From the NCBI GenBank assembly GCA_964621755.1, contig CAZUPI010000008.1:1-64000 (forward strand): a stretch of 64,000 nt of DNA, read 5' to 3'. Source of the DNA: UMGS1696 sp964621755. GTDB taxonomy: Bacteria > Bacillota > Clostridia > Oscillospirales > CAG-272. The translations under genes and the position numbers were made by a program. Position 1 is the stretch's first letter. Each line of letters begins with the position of its first letter. This document shows positions 16,961 to 25,679 of the stretch, piece after piece. The notes below the pieces were generated by a model. The model was not told where the DNA came from. It saw nothing but the letters and a program-made list of their open reading frames with translations, and ran no database searches.

Positions 16961-17680
16961 ATGTTCTTATATATCGTCAGACACGGGCAGCCGTTCTATT
17001 CTCCCGTGGAGAAGCTTACCGAAATCGGATGGAAACAGGCTCGTGCCATCGCACCGCGGATGGTACAGAGCGGAATCACAAAGATTTATGCTTCACCCAT
17101 GCGGCGGGCGTATGAGACTGCACTCCCGACCGCGCAAGCTTTGGGGCTTGATATCAACATTGAGCCGTGGACGAGTGAAAATATCGCATGGTCGAGGTTT
17201 GCCAAACGGCTTCCGGATGGGGGAACAACGTGGGTCTGGAACACAGACGATATCGGCGCGTTTGTGAGAGGAGAAAATCACGATATTGGCGAAAAGTGGT
17301 ATGAGCTTGAGGCGATGAAGGACATTCTGAACGGAAAAGACGGTTATGCTGCGCTTCAGGCGGAGTCCGACGCATTTTTGGCACGCCAAGGTTACGTCAG
17401 GGAAGGAAACGAGTACCGGATTGAGGTCCCCAGCAGCGAACGGATTGCGGTGTTCTGTCACCAAGGATTTGGTCTGTCGTGGCTGTCGCATCTTCTTCGT
17501 ATTCCACCGAACATTTTCTGGGCGGAATTTGACATTACGCACACCGGCGTGACCGTCTTGGAATTCAAAAACTTCAAGAATGGATACACCGTGCCAAAGT
17601 GCCTGTGCTTATCAGATATGTCGCACATCTTCGCAGACGACGAGTGTGAATACACCTATCATACGCATTTTAAAATCTGA
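16961..17680 (+). CDS. Histidine phosphatase family protein
   Basis: 239 residues of the phosphoglycerate-mutase-like superfamily. The phosphate-accepting motif RHG is at 7-9 and the second catalytic histidine is in VFCHQGFGLSW. SPMRRAYETA is the usual arginine loop. Substrate unknown; the length and insertion between the motifs suggest a small-molecule phosphatase rather than a glycolytic mutase. ATG 16961 has AGGAG upstream. It is 21 nt after nrdR and is closed by a terminator. Confidence 0.88.
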   Translation: MFLYIVRHGQPFYSPVEKLTEIGWKQARAIAPRMVQSGITKIYASPMRRAYETALPTAQALGLDINIEPWTSENIAWSRFAKRLPDGGTTWVWNTDDIGAFVRGENHDIGEKWYELEAMKDILNGKDGYAALQAESDAFLARQGYVREGNEYRIEVPSSERIAVFCHQGFGLSWLSHLLRIPPNIFWAEFDITHTGVTVLEFKNFKNGYTVPKCLCLSDMSHIFADDECEYTYHTHFKI

Positions 17681-17681
17681 G

Positions 17682-17713
17682 AAAAAACCGTACTACTCAA
17701 GTACGGTTTTTTT
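17682..17713 (+). terminator. Terminator of the EEP-nrdR-phosphatase operon
   Basis: CCGTACT-ACTCA-AGTACGG stem flanked by A6 and T7, two nt after the stop codon. Confidence 0.9.
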
Positions 17714-17793
17714 GCTCCAAAAAAGGGAAGCGCTTGTAAAAAAATGATTCGCCAAATTCACTTTTTCAGGCTGTATTTTACTGCGGAAAATTT

Positions 17794-17812
17794 GCACCTT
17801 GCAGAAAGGTGC
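17794..17812. promoter_or_regulatory. Inverted repeat at the lytTR promoter
   Basis: GCACCTT-GCAGA-AAGGTGC, perfect 7-bp arms, ending immediately before the -35 hexamer. Its position fits an operator for autoregulation or activation. Confidence 0.5.
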
Positions 17813-17841
17813 TTGATGTTGTATGACGTGTATGGTATACT
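17813..17841 (+). promoter_or_regulatory. Promoter of the lytTR-DUF3021 pair
   Basis: TTGATG (17813-17818) and TATACT (17836-17841), spacing 17 nt, 21 nt before the start codon. Confidence 0.7.
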
Positions 17842-17862
17842 TTTTACAAAGGGAGGTGCGCG

Positions 17863-18288
17863 ATGAAAATTGTGATTATACAGGATGAAAATGCGAAGGA
17901 AACTGAAATTACTGTCACGTGCCGAAGAATCGATGCGCAGATTGAGGAGGTACTTTCGTATATCGGTCTTACGGACAATACGGTCACGGGAAGGCTGGGA
18001 GAGGAGACTTGTTTTATTCCGCTTCGGGATGTGCTTTATTTTGAGTCAGTGGAAAACAAGGTGTTCTTTTATACCGAAGAAAACCTGTACGAGATGTCGA
18101 TGAAACTGTATCAACTTGAAGAAAAGCTCGCCAATACCACGTTTGCGAGAATTTCAAAGTCCACAATCGCAAATTTGAAGAAAATGCGGAGCATCAAGCC
18201 TGAGAAGAACAGTCGGCTTTTGGCAACTCTCGTGAATGGCGAGAAGCTGATGGTGTCGAGACAGTATATTGCAGAAATCCAAGAATAA
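17863..18288 (+). CDS. LytTR-domain DNA-binding regulator
   Basis: A 141-residue protein with a short N-terminal part (1-45) and a LytTR DNA-binding domain (about 46-140), including the conserved DVLYFESVENKVFFYT and FARISKSTIANLKKM stretches. There is no receiver domain, so it is not a two-component regulator. ATG 17863 has GGGAGG upstream. The next gene, 16 nt on, is a small DUF3021 membrane protein, as in LytTR regulatory systems in which the membrane partner holds the regulator inactive. Confidence 0.92.
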   Translation: MKIVIIQDENAKETEITVTCRRIDAQIEEVLSYIGLTDNTVTGRLGEETCFIPLRDVLYFESVENKVFFYTEENLYEMSMKLYQLEEKLANTTFARISKSTIANLKKMRSIKPEKNSRLLATLVNGEKLMVSRQYIAEIQE

Positions 18289-18304
18289 ACTGGGGGTGTG
18301 AAAA

Positions 18305-18724
18305 ATGAAAAAGTGGGGGATTTTTTTGATAAGCTATTTTACTTCGTTTGGTGCTGTGAGTTTTTGCTTTTTGTTTTTGCGGTATGTGAAGCCAAGTGTA
18401 TTTGACCCCAATGTTATGTTTGCGACAGCGACCAGTATCTTTGTAAATCTGCTGACTTGTACCTATCTTTTGAAAAAAGATGTGCCGCTGCTTGAACTGT
18501 GGATAAGGCGTATCTTGTGGATTGGGGAAATGGGAATTGTTACGCCGGTTATTTTTATTTTGTTTGACTGCGTCAGTAAGGGACGATATCTCCGGTATTT
18601 TGTCATGTCAATGATTGTTGTGGAGTTTGTAGTGTTTGTCATTTATCTGATTGCTGATGGGAATACCACACGCGCTACGTTAAAAAAAATCAACGAACAG
18701 CTCAAAAAAAATAATTTTGAGTAA
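18305..18724 (+). CDS. DUF3021 membrane protein
   Basis: 139 residues with four hydrophobic segments (about 5-27, 38-55, 66-88 and 97-118) and a charged C-terminal tail (LKKINEQLKKNNFE). It has the size and partner of DUF3021 proteins. From known LytTR regulatory systems I infer that it restrains or senses for the upstream regulator. RBS GGGGGTG upstream of ATG 18305. Confidence 0.85.
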   Translation: MKKWGIFLISYFTSFGAVSFCFLFLRYVKPSVFDPNVMFATATSIFVNLLTCTYLLKKDVPLLELWIRRILWIGEMGIVTPVIFILFDCVSKGRYLRYFVMSMIVVEFVVFVIYLIADGNTTRATLKKINEQLKKNNFE

Positions 18725-18774
18725 ACTTTATTATATGCACATACTAAATCCTATACCGTAGACTGAAAAGTTTT

Positions 18775-18818
18775 GAGAGGGGATGGGGTGCTTTTTCAAA
18801 AGTACCCCATCCCCTCTC
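18775..18818. terminator. Hairpin between DUF3021 and LtaS-like genes (family member)
   Basis: Arms of about 20 bp: GAGAGGGGATGGGGT-CTTTT with AAAAG-ACCCCATCCCCTCTC, and the flank AAAAGTTTTGAG. It lies between two convergent genes, five nt from the 3' end of the LtaS-like gene, so it is likely bidirectional. Confidence 0.75.
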
Positions 18819-18822
18819 TATT

Positions 18823-20688
18823 TCAATTCAGCAAAACATCATTATCAGCAAGAAGTTCCTGACAATCGTAAATGCGGTTTGCAGCATAATTTGACTGCTC
18901 TTCAAATAGATCTGGATTCAGACGTGTCATGTCGGCGCGGGCGTATGCATCATAGTTCGCTTTGATGTTGTTGTATGGCTTTTTGAAGTATACGTCATCC
19001 GAAATAAATGAGCCGATTGCAACGTGAGTCTGTTCACATACAAATCCCGTTTCCGCTTCGAGAAGATTCTGCCCGAACATCACCGCTTTGTCATTGTCAA
19101 TGCCCAGCAGACATAGCAGCGTAGGCATCACGTCAATGTGACCGCCGGCCACCGATTTTGTCTCGGCGCGCCCCATTCCCGGAACGTTGATAATGAGAGG
19201 TACGTTAAATACATCAAATATAGAATATTCACCATCTGTCATTGCGGCGACGCGCGTGGAATTTGCAGGGTCTGTATTGGAGAGGGCGTAATGGTCGCCG
19301 TATATCGCGATGATGGTGTTGTCATACAATCCCGCTTCCTTAAGCTGCTCGATAAAGGAGCCAATAGCGCGGTCTGCATAGTTCATCGCTTGAATATACA
19401 GACCAAACAGCGTACCTTCATCTTCCGGCTTCAACGTGATTTCACGGTCCTTGAGCGGTATCGCATACGGGTGATGCGACGATACCGTTACAAAGAACGC
19501 ATAGAACGGCTCTTCATACGTTACAAGCCAATCCATTGCCTGCGCAAACATCTCTTTGTCTGACAGACCCATCGGAAACATATCGGTCTGTTCGAGGTCT
19601 TCCAGAGATATAAAATCATCAAATCCCTGATTCGGATAAGCAGTCTCACGCCCCCAGAACGAGCCGATGTAGTTGTGGAACGCATACGCGCCGCTGTAAC
19701 CGTTATCTTTTAACAGATACGGCAAACCGTAATAATCATTGTCAGGATATTTGACATAAGCCGCTTCACTATCCGGCGCAAATAGCGAGTTGTTGACCGC
19801 AAATTCTGCGTCTGCGGTGTTTCCTCCCCCGATTTGATAGTAATAATTGTTGAAGTACAACGAGTCGTTCGCAATCAACCGGTTCAGATTCGGCATAATC
19901 TCCTGCCCCTCGTATTCCGCACCGATGACAAAATTCTGCATCGCTTCTACTTGAATGATAATGACGTTCCGGTCTTTCGCGATGCCGTAGTACTCGCTGT
20001 CAGCTTGATTTTCAGCAGTATACAGAGATTTGTCCACCACTCGCTCTATGCGGCTGTTTGCAGCAGTTGTGTAAAAATCATACACGTGATAGCAGAACAG
20101 CTCGTTCACCATGTACCGCGCTTCAAAATCCTTCCAAAAAACGGCGGACAGCAGCACGACTACGCACAGTCCAAGATTCACCCCATATGTGATGACGCGG
20201 TGGATCGGGATAGATTTCAGCCAGCGTTCCAATCGTTCAAGAGGAGAAAAATGCAGCTTATCCTCCGAGCGGTTTGTAGCATGCAGACACCACAAAGGCA
20301 GGTCGATGAGCATCGCCATATGATACGGCTTGATGAGATTGAGGATTGTCGCCGAAATATCTCCCAACTGCCCGACCATATCGAGCTGCGCTGCGGATGG
20401 GAGCTTCGATACGTACGAATAATACACTGCATCCACTGTCATTAACACAGAAGCAACGGTATACAACGCAAACGTCACGGCCTTCGCCACCTTTGGCGAA
20501 ACCAAACTTAGCAGTGTATATACAAATAAAAATATTGCAACCGTGAGAAAAGAGAACAACACATCAAATCCAGCGAGGTTGATGTGAGAATAAAAAAGAT
20601 ACGATTTTATCAAAAGCAAAAAGCATACGAGTGCATAAACCCACACCTCATACGCCGTCATACTTTTTTTAGGCACGCTGTTTTTCAT
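18823..20688 (-). CDS. LtaS-like membrane sulfatase (phosphoglycerol transferase family)
   Basis: 621 residues: five N-terminal membrane segments (about 12-33, 42-62, 67-90, 118-134, 166-185), then an extracellular alkaline-phosphatase-fold domain. Metal and catalytic positions of LtaS are present: Glu248 in IIIQVEAMQNF, the nucleophile Thr291 in GGGNTADAEF, HH at 405-406 and GDH at 464-466. It probably transfers glycerol phosphate from phosphatidylglycerol to a surface polymer or glycolipid. ATG 20688 has GGAAG 8 nt upstream. It stands alone on the minus strand. Confidence 0.9.
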   Translation of the reverse strand: MKNSVPKKSMTAYEVWVYALVCFLLLIKSYLFYSHINLAGFDVLFSFLTVAIFLFVYTLLSLVSPKVAKAVTFALYTVASVLMTVDAVYYSYVSKLPSAAQLDMVGQLGDISATILNLIKPYHMAMLIDLPLWCLHATNRSEDKLHFSPLERLERWLKSIPIHRVITYGVNLGLCVVVLLSAVFWKDFEARYMVNELFCYHVYDFYTTAANSRIERVVDKSLYTAENQADSEYYGIAKDRNVIIIQVEAMQNFVIGAEYEGQEIMPNLNRLIANDSLYFNNYYYQIGGGNTADAEFAVNNSLFAPDSEAAYVKYPDNDYYGLPYLLKDNGYSGAYAFHNYIGSFWGRETAYPNQGFDDFISLEDLEQTDMFPMGLSDKEMFAQAMDWLVTYEEPFYAFFVTVSSHHPYAIPLKDREITLKPEDEGTLFGLYIQAMNYADRAIGSFIEQLKEAGLYDNTIIAIYGDHYALSNTDPANSTRVAAMTDGEYSIFDVFNVPLIINVPGMGRAETKSVAGGHIDVMPTLLCLLGIDNDKAVMFGQNLLEAETGFVCEQTHVAIGSFISDDVYFKKPYNNIKANYDAYARADMTRLNPDLFEEQSNYAANRIYDCQELLADNDVLLN

Positions 20689-20892
20689 TTTTTAAACTTC
20701 CGCAAAGATAAAAATATATCTTTTAAATTATACCTCATATTTCCATGTTAGTCTTGTATAAATTGAAAACATTTTACTTTTTATTCAATTTTAATTAAAT
20801 TAGAAAAAATCTAACCTAAACCAAGCATCTGCTAAAGCCCAAAACCTCCCCTAAGAATTTGTAAACTCAATTTAAAAGTTTTGAATAGGGGC

Positions 20893-20922
20893 AAAGAGGA
20901 CTTTTTTCAAAAGTTTCCCCTT
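20893..20922. repeat. Hairpin upstream of nrdD (family member)
   Basis: AAGAGGACTTTT-TTC-AAAAGTTTCCCCTT, imperfect arms, preceded by AAAAGTTTTGAATAGGGG. Unlike most copies it lies between divergent genes, where no terminator is needed. Confidence 0.5.
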
Positions 20923-21024
20923 GCGCACCGCCTTCTCCATACACCAAAAACGTCAGAAAGTCAATACGGCATATTATATAAAATTGCAGAGAAAATTTTG
21001 GCGCATATTTGCCATGACGGTCTA

Positions 21025-21053
21025 TTGACTTTGCCGCGTCAATCGTTTATAAT
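21025..21053 (+). promoter_or_regulatory. Promoter of nrdD
   Basis: TTGACT (21025-21030) and TATAAT (21048-21053), spacing 17 nt. A second possible pair, TTGTGG (21092-21097) and TACTAT (21115-21120) with 17 nt spacing, overlaps the two NrdR boxes and would be blocked directly by the repressor. Confidence 0.6.
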
Positions 21054-21081
21054 TATAATCGTGATTTCAAATTGTCAGATA

Positions 21082-21097
21082 CCACTATATATTGTGG
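21082..21097. promoter_or_regulatory. NrdR box 1
   Basis: CCACTATATATTGTGG, a 16-bp palindrome matching the NrdR consensus ACACTATATATAGTGT at most positions. Confidence 0.85.
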
Positions 21098-21113
21098 CAA
21101 ATGCAATATTTAT

Positions 21114-21129
21114 TTACTATATATAGTCT
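21114..21129. promoter_or_regulatory. NrdR box 2
   Basis: TTACTATATATAGTCT, second NrdR palindrome. It starts 32 bp after box 1, about three helical turns, the usual tandem arrangement for cooperative NrdR binding. Confidence 0.85.
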
Positions 21130-21143
21130 AAGGCGGTAGTTAC

Positions 21144-23471
21144 ATGATAACCAAAATTGTAAAAAGAGACGGGCGCGAAGTGACATTCAATCTGGAAAAG
21201 ATAGCCAACGCAATCTTCCGGGCGGCTCAGGCTGTCGGCGGAAGCGACTATGACGAAGCGATGGCGCTTGCGTGTGAAGTCTCAGAAAAAATAGAAGAAG
21301 AATCCAAGGCATCCGGCGAGTTTCCGACTGTTGAAGGCATTCAGGATATGGTCGAGCGTGTTCTCGTCAAGCACGGACATGCCCGTACGGCAAAGGAGTA
21401 CATCCTGTACCGCGCGGAGCGTACCAAAATCCGTGAGATGAACACAAGTCTTATGAAAACCTACGAGGGCCTCACCTTCAAGAGCGCAATCGACAACGAC
21501 ATCAAACGGGAAAACGCAAATATCAATGGCGATACGGCGATGGGGACGATGCTCAAATACGGCTCCGAGGGTGCGAAAAAGTTCTATGAGCTGTATGTTC
21601 TCGACCCGCGTCATTCAAAGGCGCATAAGGATGGCGATATCCACATTCACGACCTCGACTTCCTGACTCTTACCACTACATGCTGCCAAATAGATATCAA
21701 TAAATTATTTGAAGGCGGCTTTTGCACAGGTCACGGCTACCTCCGTGAACCAAACGACATTATGAGCTATGCTGCGCTTTGCTGCATTGCCATTCAGGCG
21801 AATCAGAACGACCAGCATGGCGGGCAGTCTATTCCGATGTTCGACTACGGTATGGCGCCCGGCGTCAAAAAGACATATACTCGTCACTTGAAGCGCAACA
21901 TTACAAAGACACTTGAAATGACAGAAGTGCTTCCCGCAGACGCTGACTTTGAGGCCGAAACCGAAGCGATATGCAAAAAGATAGTAGAAGAGTACAAAAT
22001 ATCCCTCTCTCTCGGATTCGAAAAAGAGCTTGAATATGCGCTGACGGAAATCCTCACCGGATATTATCACGACGGTGCAAAAGCTGCGCATGAGGCCGCG
22101 ATTATTATCAAGTATACGAAGAAGGAAATTACGCGCAGTACATATCAAGCCATGGAGGCGCTCATTCACAATCTCAACACCATGCACTCGAGAGCTGGCG
22201 CACAGATTCCGTTCTCATCCCTTAACTACGGGACTGATACGTCTCCGGAGGGACGTCTAGTCATCAAGAGTATTCTTCAGGCAACCGAAGCCGGGCTCGG
22301 CAACGGCGAAACGCCGATATTCCCAATTCAGATTTTCAAAGTTAAGGAAGGTGTGAACTACAATCCCGAGGACCCGAACTACGACCTTTTCAAGATGTCG
22401 TTCCGTGTGTCTGCAAAGCGTTTGTTCCCGAACTACAGCTTCATTGACGCGCCGTTCAACATTCAGTATTACAAAGAGGGAAGACCTGAGACTGAGATCG
22501 CGTATATGGGGTGCAGGACCCGCGTCATCGGCAACTACTACGATAAGGATCGCGAAATCGTCACCGGTCGCGGAAACCTCAGCTTTACGTCGGTCAATCT
22601 CCCGAGAATTGCGATCAACGCAAAGGGGAATGTTGACTGGTTCTTTGAGGAACTTGAGAGATGTGTGACCCTTGTCATCGACCAGCTTCTCGCGAGATTC
22701 AAGATACAGAGCGAGAAGGCGGTTCGCAATTTCCCATTTCTGATGGGAGAGGGCGTATGGCTGGATTCGGACAAGCTCAGCATTGACGATACGGTAGGTG
22801 AGGTGCTCAAGCACGGCACTCTGGCCGTCGGCTTCATTGGACTTGCGGAGGCGCTTGTCGCACTGACGGGCAAGCATCACGGCGAATCCGCAAGCTCGCA
22901 GGCGCTTGGTCTTGAAATCGTAGGCTTCATGCGCAAGCTGACCGACGAGGCTACCGTGAAGTACGGGCTGAATTTCTCACTTATCGGCACACCTGCCGAG
23001 GGGCTGTCTGGAAGATTTGTCCGCATAGACAAAAAGAAATACGGCATCATTCAAGGAGTCACCGACCGCGAATATTATACTAACTCGTTCCACGTTCCGG
23101 TATACTTCAATATTTCGGCAGCGGAGAAAATCAAAATCGAAGCGCCATATCACAACCTGACAAACGGAGGTCACATTACATACGTTGAAGTCGACGGCGA
23201 CCCAACAACAAACCTCGCTGCATTTGAAAACATTGTCCGCATGATGCACGACTGCGGCATCGGTTACGGCGCGATAAACCATCCGGTAGACCACGACCCG
23301 GTGTGCGGCTACACAGGAATCATCGGCAACAAATGCCCGGGCTGCGGACGCGAAGAAGGAAATGTGTCATTCGAAAGAATCCGCAGAATTACAGGATACC
23401 TTGTGGGGACACTTGAGAGCTTCAACAATGCGAAGCGTGCAGAAGAGCGCGACAGGGTAAAACATACTTAA
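21144..23471 (+). CDS. nrdD: Anaerobic ribonucleoside-triphosphate reductase
   Basis: Class III reductase making deoxyribonucleotides without oxygen. The 775 residues contain an N-terminal ATP-cone (about 3-93), the ten-stranded barrel with TTTCCQID and SRAGAQIPFSSLNYGTD, a zinc site with two CxxC-type pairs near the C-terminus (CGYTG...CPGCG) and the glycyl-radical loop RITGYLVG near residue 752. ATG 21144 follows AAGGCGG. Two NrdR boxes lie in the leader. The activase gene nrdG, usually next to nrdD, is not in the window. Confidence 0.97.
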   Translation: MITKIVKRDGREVTFNLEKIANAIFRAAQAVGGSDYDEAMALACEVSEKIEEESKASGEFPTVEGIQDMVERVLVKHGHARTAKEYILYRAERTKIREMNTSLMKTYEGLTFKSAIDNDIKRENANINGDTAMGTMLKYGSEGAKKFYELYVLDPRHSKAHKDGDIHIHDLDFLTLTTTCCQIDINKLFEGGFCTGHGYLREPNDIMSYAALCCIAIQANQNDQHGGQSIPMFDYGMAPGVKKTYTRHLKRNITKTLEMTEVLPADADFEAETEAICKKIVEEYKISLSLGFEKELEYALTEILTGYYHDGAKAAHEAAIIIKYTKKEITRSTYQAMEALIHNLNTMHSRAGAQIPFSSLNYGTDTSPEGRLVIKSILQATEAGLGNGETPIFPIQIFKVKEGVNYNPEDPNYDLFKMSFRVSAKRLFPNYSFIDAPFNIQYYKEGRPETEIAYMGCRTRVIGNYYDKDREIVTGRGNLSFTSVNLPRIAINAKGNVDWFFEELERCVTLVIDQLLARFKIQSEKAVRNFPFLMGEGVWLDSDKLSIDDTVGEVLKHGTLAVGFIGLAEALVALTGKHHGESASSQALGLEIVGFMRKLTDEATVKYGLNFSLIGTPAEGLSGRFVRIDKKKYGIIQGVTDREYYTNSFHVPVYFNISAAEKIKIEAPYHNLTNGGHITYVEVDGDPTTNLAAFENIVRMMHDCGIGYGAINHPVDHDPVCGYTGIIGNKCPGCGREEGNVSFERIRRITGYLVGTLESFNNAKRAEERDRVKHT

Positions 23472-23520
23472 GGGAGACATAAGGGGGAACTTTTTAAAAG
23501 TTCCCCCTTATGTCTCCCTT
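23470..23520. terminator. Perfect 25-bp hairpin terminator, nrdD / GH92
   Basis: Arms beginning AAGGGAGACATAAGGGGG pair without mismatch over 25 bp around a single T; the core GGGGGAACTTTT is that of the repeated family. A T run follows on the plus strand. It lies between the convergent ends of nrdD and the GH92 gene and overlaps the nrdD stop codon. Confidence 0.85.
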
Positions 23521-23522
23521 TT

Positions 23523-25484
23523 TTAAATGTTAATCTTCCATTCCTTTGCAATAGGCTTTATCTTTACCATATCGCGTTTGCCAGGGCAGAGTGGGTACAT
23601 GCCAAGGCAGGCGAATACGTACCATGCAGCCATGGTACCGTTATCCTCGTCTCCCGGGAAACCGTCGTCAGCATAGGACATTGTTTCTTTGGCGAGTCTG
23701 TGAACCCAGTATGTTGCTTTTTCAGGTTCGCCGATGGCGGCGTAAATGTACGGCAGGTGGAAGCTCGGTTGGTTGGAGATGGCGCACTGACCGTAGTCAA
23801 CTGCTGCCATTTCGGTCATTTCGTGAATTTCTCCGCCGTATCCGAAGCAGCGATACACCGGAGGTGTCGCGAACAGTTCGTCCAGTTTTGCGGACAGCTT
23901 GTCACGTCCGCCGAACAAATCCGCCAGCCCTTCAATATCGTGCGGCACCGCGAAGGTCGACTGCCATGCAGAGCCTTCAGTGTACTCGCCACCCCATTTG
24001 ACAGGGTCAAAATCCCCTGCCATTTCGCCCCTTGTGTCGCGTCCGCGCATGAATCCGGTTTCCTTATCGAAGATGTTCGCGTAATTTTTCGCGCGGCGCA
24101 GATATTCCGGCACGATGTCAGTTTTGCCGAGCGCTTCCGCTACGACTGCAATGCACCAGTCGCCGTATGCCGCGTCGAGGGTGAGGTTCACAGATTCATG
24201 GTGTTCGTCGCGTGGAACATATCCATACTTCACGTAGGATTCCACACCGTTTCTGCCAAACCGCGGGAGCGGTCCGTTGTGGTTGGCGTGTTTTATCATG
24301 CCCTCGAGGGCGTCTTCCCAAGTTTTACGTTCGCCGATGCCGTTGACAACGGCGCAGGCGATAACCGCATCGATCAGGGTGCTAGGCATACATCCGACTT
24401 CGCCGATGGAAGTCCAGCGCGGCAGCCATCCGCATTCACGGTAGTCGGTGACGAAGCCTTCGAGCATTTCCGCATATTCCTTCCGTGCGATGAGGGTGAA
24501 CAGCGGATATACCGTGCGATAGGTGTCCCAGAAGCCGTTGTCTGTATAGCGTACGCCGTCGTGCACGCTTCCGTCAATTGGTGTGTAGTGGACGTATCTG
24601 CCGTCATCCGCGATTTCGTAACACTTGTGCGGGAACAGAAAGGTGCGCCATAGGCAGGTGTAGAAGGTACGCAGCATCTTATCGTCGTTTTCGTCGAACT
24701 TTACATCAATGCGGGATAAGCGTTCCTCCCAGATTTCGTTGTTTTCTGCGAGAATATCGTCAAATCCGCCGCATTCGCGTTCGAGTGCTGAGACGGCCAT
24801 ATCGGCGGAGATGTACGACGTGCCGATTTTGTATTCGACGGTCTTTTGATTGAGGAATACGTGAAGCGCACATTTGTCGGTGCCGTTTTCGCCTGCGATT
24901 CTGGTACTGTCAAAATCTACGTCTCCATCAGCGAATTTTACAGCATAGTACATGCGGAAATTCTCCGCGATGTCGCCGGAATGTCCGGTAGTTTCGCCGA
25001 TAATCATGTTTTTCTCGGGATATACGGTGTAGGTATAGCTGCCCATGACCGGGAGAAAGGAGAGACATGACTTGCGATCGGTCGCGAAGGTCAGACGAAC
25101 TACGCCGCCGCGTTCGGTCGGAGTAAGCTCAAACGTACACATCGAGCGCAGGAAGGTCAGCTTGAGGTAGGAAGGAGTCATGACGGTTTCTTTCGGGCGG
25201 AATCCACCCCATGCTCCGCCCGCGTTGTCGGCGATGATATCGTTCTGGGGGGTCATGAGAAAGGTGCCGTAATCGTTAATCCACGGGCTGGGCTGGTGAG
25301 TGAGACGGATGCCCTCGATACTGTGTGCATCCGGATGATAGTACCAGCTTCCGCGGCGCTCGGTCTGGGGTGCGAATGCTGCCATACCGAACGGGCGCTG
25401 AATAAGCGGCAGGGTGTTTCCAGCGGAGAAGCGCGGGCTGGATTTTGTGCCTTGCTTTACATTGACAAGATGTATTCTGTTCAT
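23523..25484 (-). CDS. GH92 family glycoside hydrolase (alpha-mannosidase type)
   Basis: A 653-residue GH92 enzyme, a calcium-dependent exo-alpha-mannosidase family. Family segments include FWDTYRTVYPLFTLI, HHESVNLTLDAAYGDWC and, near the C-terminus, GDEDNGTMAAWYVF with the catalytic-site Glu/Asp. No signal peptide, so it should act inside the cell on imported manno-oligosaccharides. ATG 25484 has GGAGG upstream; a longer open frame to 25562 lacks support. It is divergent from a GH4 enzyme with operator-like repeats between. No transporter gene is adjacent. Confidence 0.93.
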   Translation of the reverse strand: MNRIHLVNVKQGTKSSPRFSAGNTLPLIQRPFGMAAFAPQTERRGSWYYHPDAHSIEGIRLTHQPSPWINDYGTFLMTPQNDIIADNAGGAWGGFRPKETVMTPSYLKLTFLRSMCTFELTPTERGGVVRLTFATDRKSCLSFLPVMGSYTYTVYPEKNMIIGETTGHSGDIAENFRMYYAVKFADGDVDFDSTRIAGENGTDKCALHVFLNQKTVEYKIGTSYISADMAVSALERECGGFDDILAENNEIWEERLSRIDVKFDENDDKMLRTFYTCLWRTFLFPHKCYEIADDGRYVHYTPIDGSVHDGVRYTDNGFWDTYRTVYPLFTLIARKEYAEMLEGFVTDYRECGWLPRWTSIGEVGCMPSTLIDAVIACAVVNGIGERKTWEDALEGMIKHANHNGPLPRFGRNGVESYVKYGYVPRDEHHESVNLTLDAAYGDWCIAVVAEALGKTDIVPEYLRRAKNYANIFDKETGFMRGRDTRGEMAGDFDPVKWGGEYTEGSAWQSTFAVPHDIEGLADLFGGRDKLSAKLDELFATPPVYRCFGYGGEIHEMTEMAAVDYGQCAISNQPSFHLPYIYAAIGEPEKATYWVHRLAKETMSYADDGFPGDEDNGTMAAWYVFACLGMYPLCPGKRDMVKIKPIAKEWKINI

Positions 25485-25535
25485 TTTTAACCTCCATGGG
25501 GATTTTGGGATTGGAAATGGCAAAACAATTTTTGG

Positions 25536-25566
25536 AATATTGTGAGTCTCCTTATTATACAATATT
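25536..25566. promoter_or_regulatory. Inverted repeat around the GH92 -10 element
   Basis: AATATTGT and ACAATATT, perfect 8-bp arms with 15 nt between, enclosing the minus-strand -10 TATAAT. A protein bound here would block the GH92 promoter. Confidence 0.5.
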
Positions 25567-25582
25567 GCAGGAGAAAAAACAA
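25554..25582 (-). promoter_or_regulatory. Promoter of the GH92 gene
   Basis: On the minus strand TTGTTT (25577-25582) and TATAAT (25554-25559), spacing 17 nt, about 70 nt before the start codon. Confidence 0.65.
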
Positions 25583-25604
25583 GACGTTTCTGTGTGCAAA
25601 TTGC

Positions 25605-25676
25605 ATTTCATTAAAATCATCAGAGGATACATACTGCATAAATTTCTCGCCAAGAAAAACTTGATTTTAATGAAAT
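25605..25676. promoter_or_regulatory. Paired 15-bp inverted repeats between GH92 and GH4
   Basis: ATTTCATTAAAATCA (25605-25619) and its exact reverse complement TGATTTTAATGAAAT (25662-25676) are 42 bp apart, centre to centre 57 bp. The second copy ends four bases before the GH4 -35 and the first lies behind the GH92 -35. The layout fits a regulator acting on both promoters, perhaps through a loop. Confidence 0.6.
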
Positions 25677-25679
25677 ATG

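Larger units (their letters stand above)
20689..21143. other. Divergent intergenic region LtaS-like / nrdD
   Basis: AT-rich sequence from 20700 to 20870 without a recognised element, a hairpin of the repeated family at 20893-20922, and the nrdD promoter and NrdR boxes from 21025 onward. Confidence 0.6.
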
